A stretch of 6,897 nt of DNA from NCBI GenBank assembly GCA_035528235.1, contig DATKZB010000149.1, positions 1 through 6,897 on the forward strand. Direction: 5' to 3'. The stretch comes from DATKZB01 sp035528235 (GTDB taxonomy: Bacteria > Planctomycetota > Phycisphaerae > FEN-1346). Each line of letters opens with the position of its first letter. Position 1 is the stretch's first letter. The notes under the pieces were generated by a model that saw nothing but the letters and a program-made list of their open reading frames with translations, was not told the DNA's origin and made no database searches. This document shows positions 4,915 to 6,897 of this stretch, piece by piece. A program made the translations under genes and the position numbers.

Positions 4915-4915
4915 T

Positions 4916-6835
4916 TTACTTCAGTCCCTGGGCCTTGAGGACCGACTCCGGCAGCGGCGGCCCGGGCTGCGGCTGCCCGGGGAAGTCGCGCCGGATGATC
5001 TCCCATTCGCTCGCGCCCTCGCGGTAGATGAGCCACAGGGCGATCGTGTGCACCAGGTGGGCGTAGTTGCCCAGGTCGCTGAGTTCCCACGCCCTGACGC
5101 GCCGGTCCTCCATCATCTGGCAGCCGCTGGGAATGACGCCCATCTTCCGCCAGACCTCGTGCCAGGTGGCGATGGTGCCCAGGGCGATGGCCTCGATGCG
5201 AGCGACGATCCGCGCCGGGTCGCTCAGCATGTAGACCGTCCGCTTCGGCCCGCCGTCGACGACGACCTCGTACCGGGCGTGGTCCAGGCCGTTGATGAAG
5301 TGCACCTGCCCCGGCACCACGGCGAAGGGGACGCGGAGTTCGGCCGTCCAGGCGTCGCCGCCGCGGAAGGCGGCGCGGTGCACCAGCGGCTCGCCCCGGC
5401 CGTTGACGGCCCTGGCCGACTTCTGGCGGGTCACGGTGAACCGGCCCACGGGCGTCTCGCCGGCCACGGGGTCGGCGGGGCGAATCTCGAGCGTCGCCTC
5501 GGGCCGGTCGGACTCGATGAAGACGTGCAGGTTCATCGGGTCGGCCAGCAGCGTGACGGTCGTGGTGCCGGTGGCCAGCGGCTGCGACGCGGCGTAGGCG
5601 GCGTCCTTGCGGCCGTCGGTGTCGGGCGGGGCGTCGACGATGCGCACAAGCGGCTCGTCGGCGTGTTTCTCGCGATACGGCTGTTCCCACAGGCTGGGGT
5701 GTTTGGCCAGGTACGGGAGCACGCCCGCCCCCACCCAGGCGAACTGGATGCCGCGGGCGCCGAAGAGTTTCTTCGAGTTCGACAAGTACTCGTCCAGCCG
5801 CCCCGCACCCTGGACGAACTTCGGCGGGCCCTGGATGTCGAAGAAGTACATGCCGTACGGGTACGGCGCCGAGTCGAAGTACAGTTCCATCGCCAGGGCC
5901 GACGCGTAGACCCGTGCCGCCGACCGCAGCACCGTCTCGGGCGGCATGCGGCCGTCCACCAGGTACCGGGCGGTGGCGGCGCGGTACTCCCACGCCAGGT
6001 CGTCGTCGTACGCCGGGATGCCCGCGGCGTTCTGCCGGCACAGGCCCGAGTGGCACGGGTCCAGGCTATGGACCGTGAAGGCCGACGGCTTGTACGTCTC
6101 GTACAGGTCGGGCCGGGCGTTCATGATGCCGGCGGCCGTTTCGATGGCCGAGATGGGGCCGAAGTACTCGACCTTGTACTCCCGCAGGTCCATCACCGCC
6201 CGGGCCAGGGCCGAGTCGCGGGTGGTCATCCACAGGTTCATCGTGGGGTTGGCCAGATCCTGCGCCAGGTGGTTCGACGAGGTGTGGTACCCCTCGTCGA
6301 ACGGCTGGCCGGATTTCTTGAACCCGCCGCCGTCGTCCCAACCGCGCGGCACCCAGCCCTTGACGGGTTTGAGGAAGGGCTTCTTGTCCTCGTCGGTCCG
6401 CTTCATGTCGGGGAACAGGCGATCGCTGCGGCTCATCATGTTGGCGTAGAAAGGGGCCTGGTACCGCTGGACGCGGTCCAGGTACTTGCCCTCGGGGTCG
6501 GCCCGGTGGGCGGTGGCCATGGCCGACATGAGCCAGGCGCCGTCGTGCATCGAGTCGAGGCCGAACTCCTGCATCGGCTTGCCGCCGGCGTAGAACTCGT
6601 ACGCCATGCCGTAGGTCTTGCGGGCCGGGTCGGTGACGACGTGGTGCTTATAGACGAAGTCCACGAGGTCGCGCATGAACGCCACGAGCCGGTACCTGGG
6701 CCAGTCGTCGGCCCTGGGCGCGGGCGGCGGCACGTAGGTCCTGAGCGCCCGTTCGGCCGGCGTCTCGCCCCGCGCCGCACCGGCCGCGCCGACCACGAGC
6801 AGCACCGCCGCCATGCACCACGCCACTCGCGTCAC
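4916..6835 (-). CDS. Secreted multidomain protein of unknown family, 639 aa
   Basis: I do not recognise the family. The N-terminus MTRVAWCMAAVLLVVGAAGAARGE is a Sec-type signal peptide, probably cleaved around residues 20-23, so the mature protein is periplasmic or extracellular. Residues about 45-390 look mostly helical and rich in aromatic and acidic residues (MAYEFYAGG, DSMHDGAW, GWDDGGGF, EGYHTSSNHLAQDL, AYDDDLAWEYRAATARY), as in alpha/alpha-toroid glycan lyases or hydrolases. CHSGLC (261-266) may form a disulfide. Residues about 396-540 look like a beta-sandwich (TTVTLLADPMNLHVFIES, WTAELRVPF) reminiscent of CBM9-like carbohydrate-binding domains; a helical tail (about 541-615) follows. 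A polysaccharide-active role is inferred from fold impression and from the GH4 and oxidoreductase neighbours. The GTG start at 6835 is chosen because AGGAG lies eight bases upstream and it supplies the charged n-region; ATG at residue 8 is too far. The gene is flanked by inverted hairpin repeats. Confidence 0.85.
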   Translation of the reverse strand: MTRVAWCMAAVLLVVGAAGAARGETPAERALRTYVPPPAPRADDWPRYRLVAFMRDLVDFVYKHHVVTDPARKTYGMAYEFYAGGKPMQEFGLDSMHDGAWLMSAMATAHRADPEGKYLDRVQRYQAPFYANMMSRSDRLFPDMKRTDEDKKPFLKPVKGWVPRGWDDGGGFKKSGQPFDEGYHTSSNHLAQDLANPTMNLWMTTRDSALARAVMDLREYKVEYFGPISAIETAAGIMNARPDLYETYKPSAFTVHSLDPCHSGLCRQNAAGIPAYDDDLAWEYRAATARYLVDGRMPPETVLRSAARVYASALAMELYFDSAPYPYGMYFFDIQGPPKFVQGAGRLDEYLSNSKKLFGARGIQFAWVGAGVLPYLAKHPSLWEQPYREKHADEPLVRIVDAPPDTDGRKDAAYAASQPLATGTTTVTLLADPMNLHVFIESDRPEATLEIRPADPVAGETPVGRFTVTRQKSARAVNGRGEPLVHRAAFRGGDAWTAELRVPFAVVPGQVHFINGLDHARYEVVVDGGPKRTVYMLSDPARIVARIEAIALGTIATWHEVWRKMGVIPSGCQMMEDRRVRAWELSDLGNYAHLVHTIALWLIYREGASEWEIIRRDFPGQPQPGPPLPESVLKAQGLK

Positions 6836-6843
6836 CTCGGACT

Positions 6844-6849
6844 CTCCTT
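6844..6849 (-). promoter_or_regulatory. Shine-Dalgarno selecting a GTG start for the secreted protein
   Basis: The minus strand reads AAGGAG, with AGGAG ending eight bases before the GTG at 6835. The first in-frame ATG is 21 bases further downstream and would remove the Arg-bearing n-region of the signal peptide. The GTG start is therefore preferred. Confidence 0.75.
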
Positions 6850-6864
6850 CAGCGATGCAACTTC

Positions 6865-6897
6865 GCGTGTTTGCGCGGCGGGTCCCCGTACCCGCCG
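6865..6897 (-). repeat. Hairpin repeat, right copy, cut by the window end
   Basis: Read on the minus strand, these 33 bases are identical to 4805-4837 on the plus strand, including the hairpin arms and the AAACACGC tail. The tail of each copy points inward toward the gene between them. The repeat continues past the window, so its full length and the rest of its stem are unseen. It lies 29 bases upstream of the GTG start, so it may be in the 5' leader of the secreted-protein gene. Confidence 0.75.

Noticed and set aside
1..6897. tRNA, rRNA, CRISPR array, insertion sequence or prophage gene
   Set aside because: No regularly spaced repeats, cloverleaf pattern, transposase or phage-like frame was seen anywhere in the window.

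Overview
The window is GC-rich DNA with five complete protein genes, all on the minus strand and separated by short intergenic gaps. It looks like a planctomycete-type (PVC group) bacterium, possibly Phycisphaerae-like. The reasons are the mix of Gfo/Idh/MocA, GH4 and FG-GAP/VCBS proteins, a large secreted protein of unknown family, and intergenic repeats of the kind familiar from such genomes (GC-rich hairpin repeats and a 7-bp AATCCGA-type tandem repeat). The taxonomic call is an inference from style, since no rRNA or tRNA is present.

Read in the direction of transcription (high to low coordinates), the layout is: (1) 6835-4916, a secreted 639-aa protein I cannot assign to a family; (2) 4759-3707, a Gfo/Idh/MocA sugar-type oxidoreductase of 350 aa; (3) 3432-1999, an NAD-dependent family 4 glycoside hydrolase of 477 aa with a C-H-G-V active-site motif; (4) 1999-890, a 369-aa seven-repeat FG-GAP/VCBS beta-propeller without a visible signal peptide, whose start overlaps the GH4 stop as TGATG; (5) 697-134, translation elongation factor P with its own promoter. 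Both ends of the window are intergenic.

Genes 1-4 plausibly form a carbohydrate-catabolism locus. GH4 enzymes cleave glycosides by a redox mechanism that passes through a 3-keto sugar, and many Gfo/Idh enzymes oxidise or reduce the same kind of sugar hydroxyl. The propeller is translationally coupled to the GH4 and resembles, from memory, the propeller half of aldos-2-ulose dehydratase. A redox-based uronide or keto-glycoside degradation module is therefore a reasonable hypothesis, but it is inference. EF-P is housekeeping and appears to be a separate transcription unit.

The intergenic regions are unusually structured. A 33-bp sequence carrying an 11-bp hairpin occurs in inverted orientation on both sides of the secreted-protein gene. 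A 28-bp inverted repeat with 27/28 matching positions separates the oxidoreductase and GH4 genes. A related 20-bp motif recurs upstream of efp. Five 7-bp tandem units begin one base after the stop of the secreted-protein gene. A composite inverted repeat includes the efp stop codon. EF-P itself carries Asn where the modified Lys or Arg normally sits.
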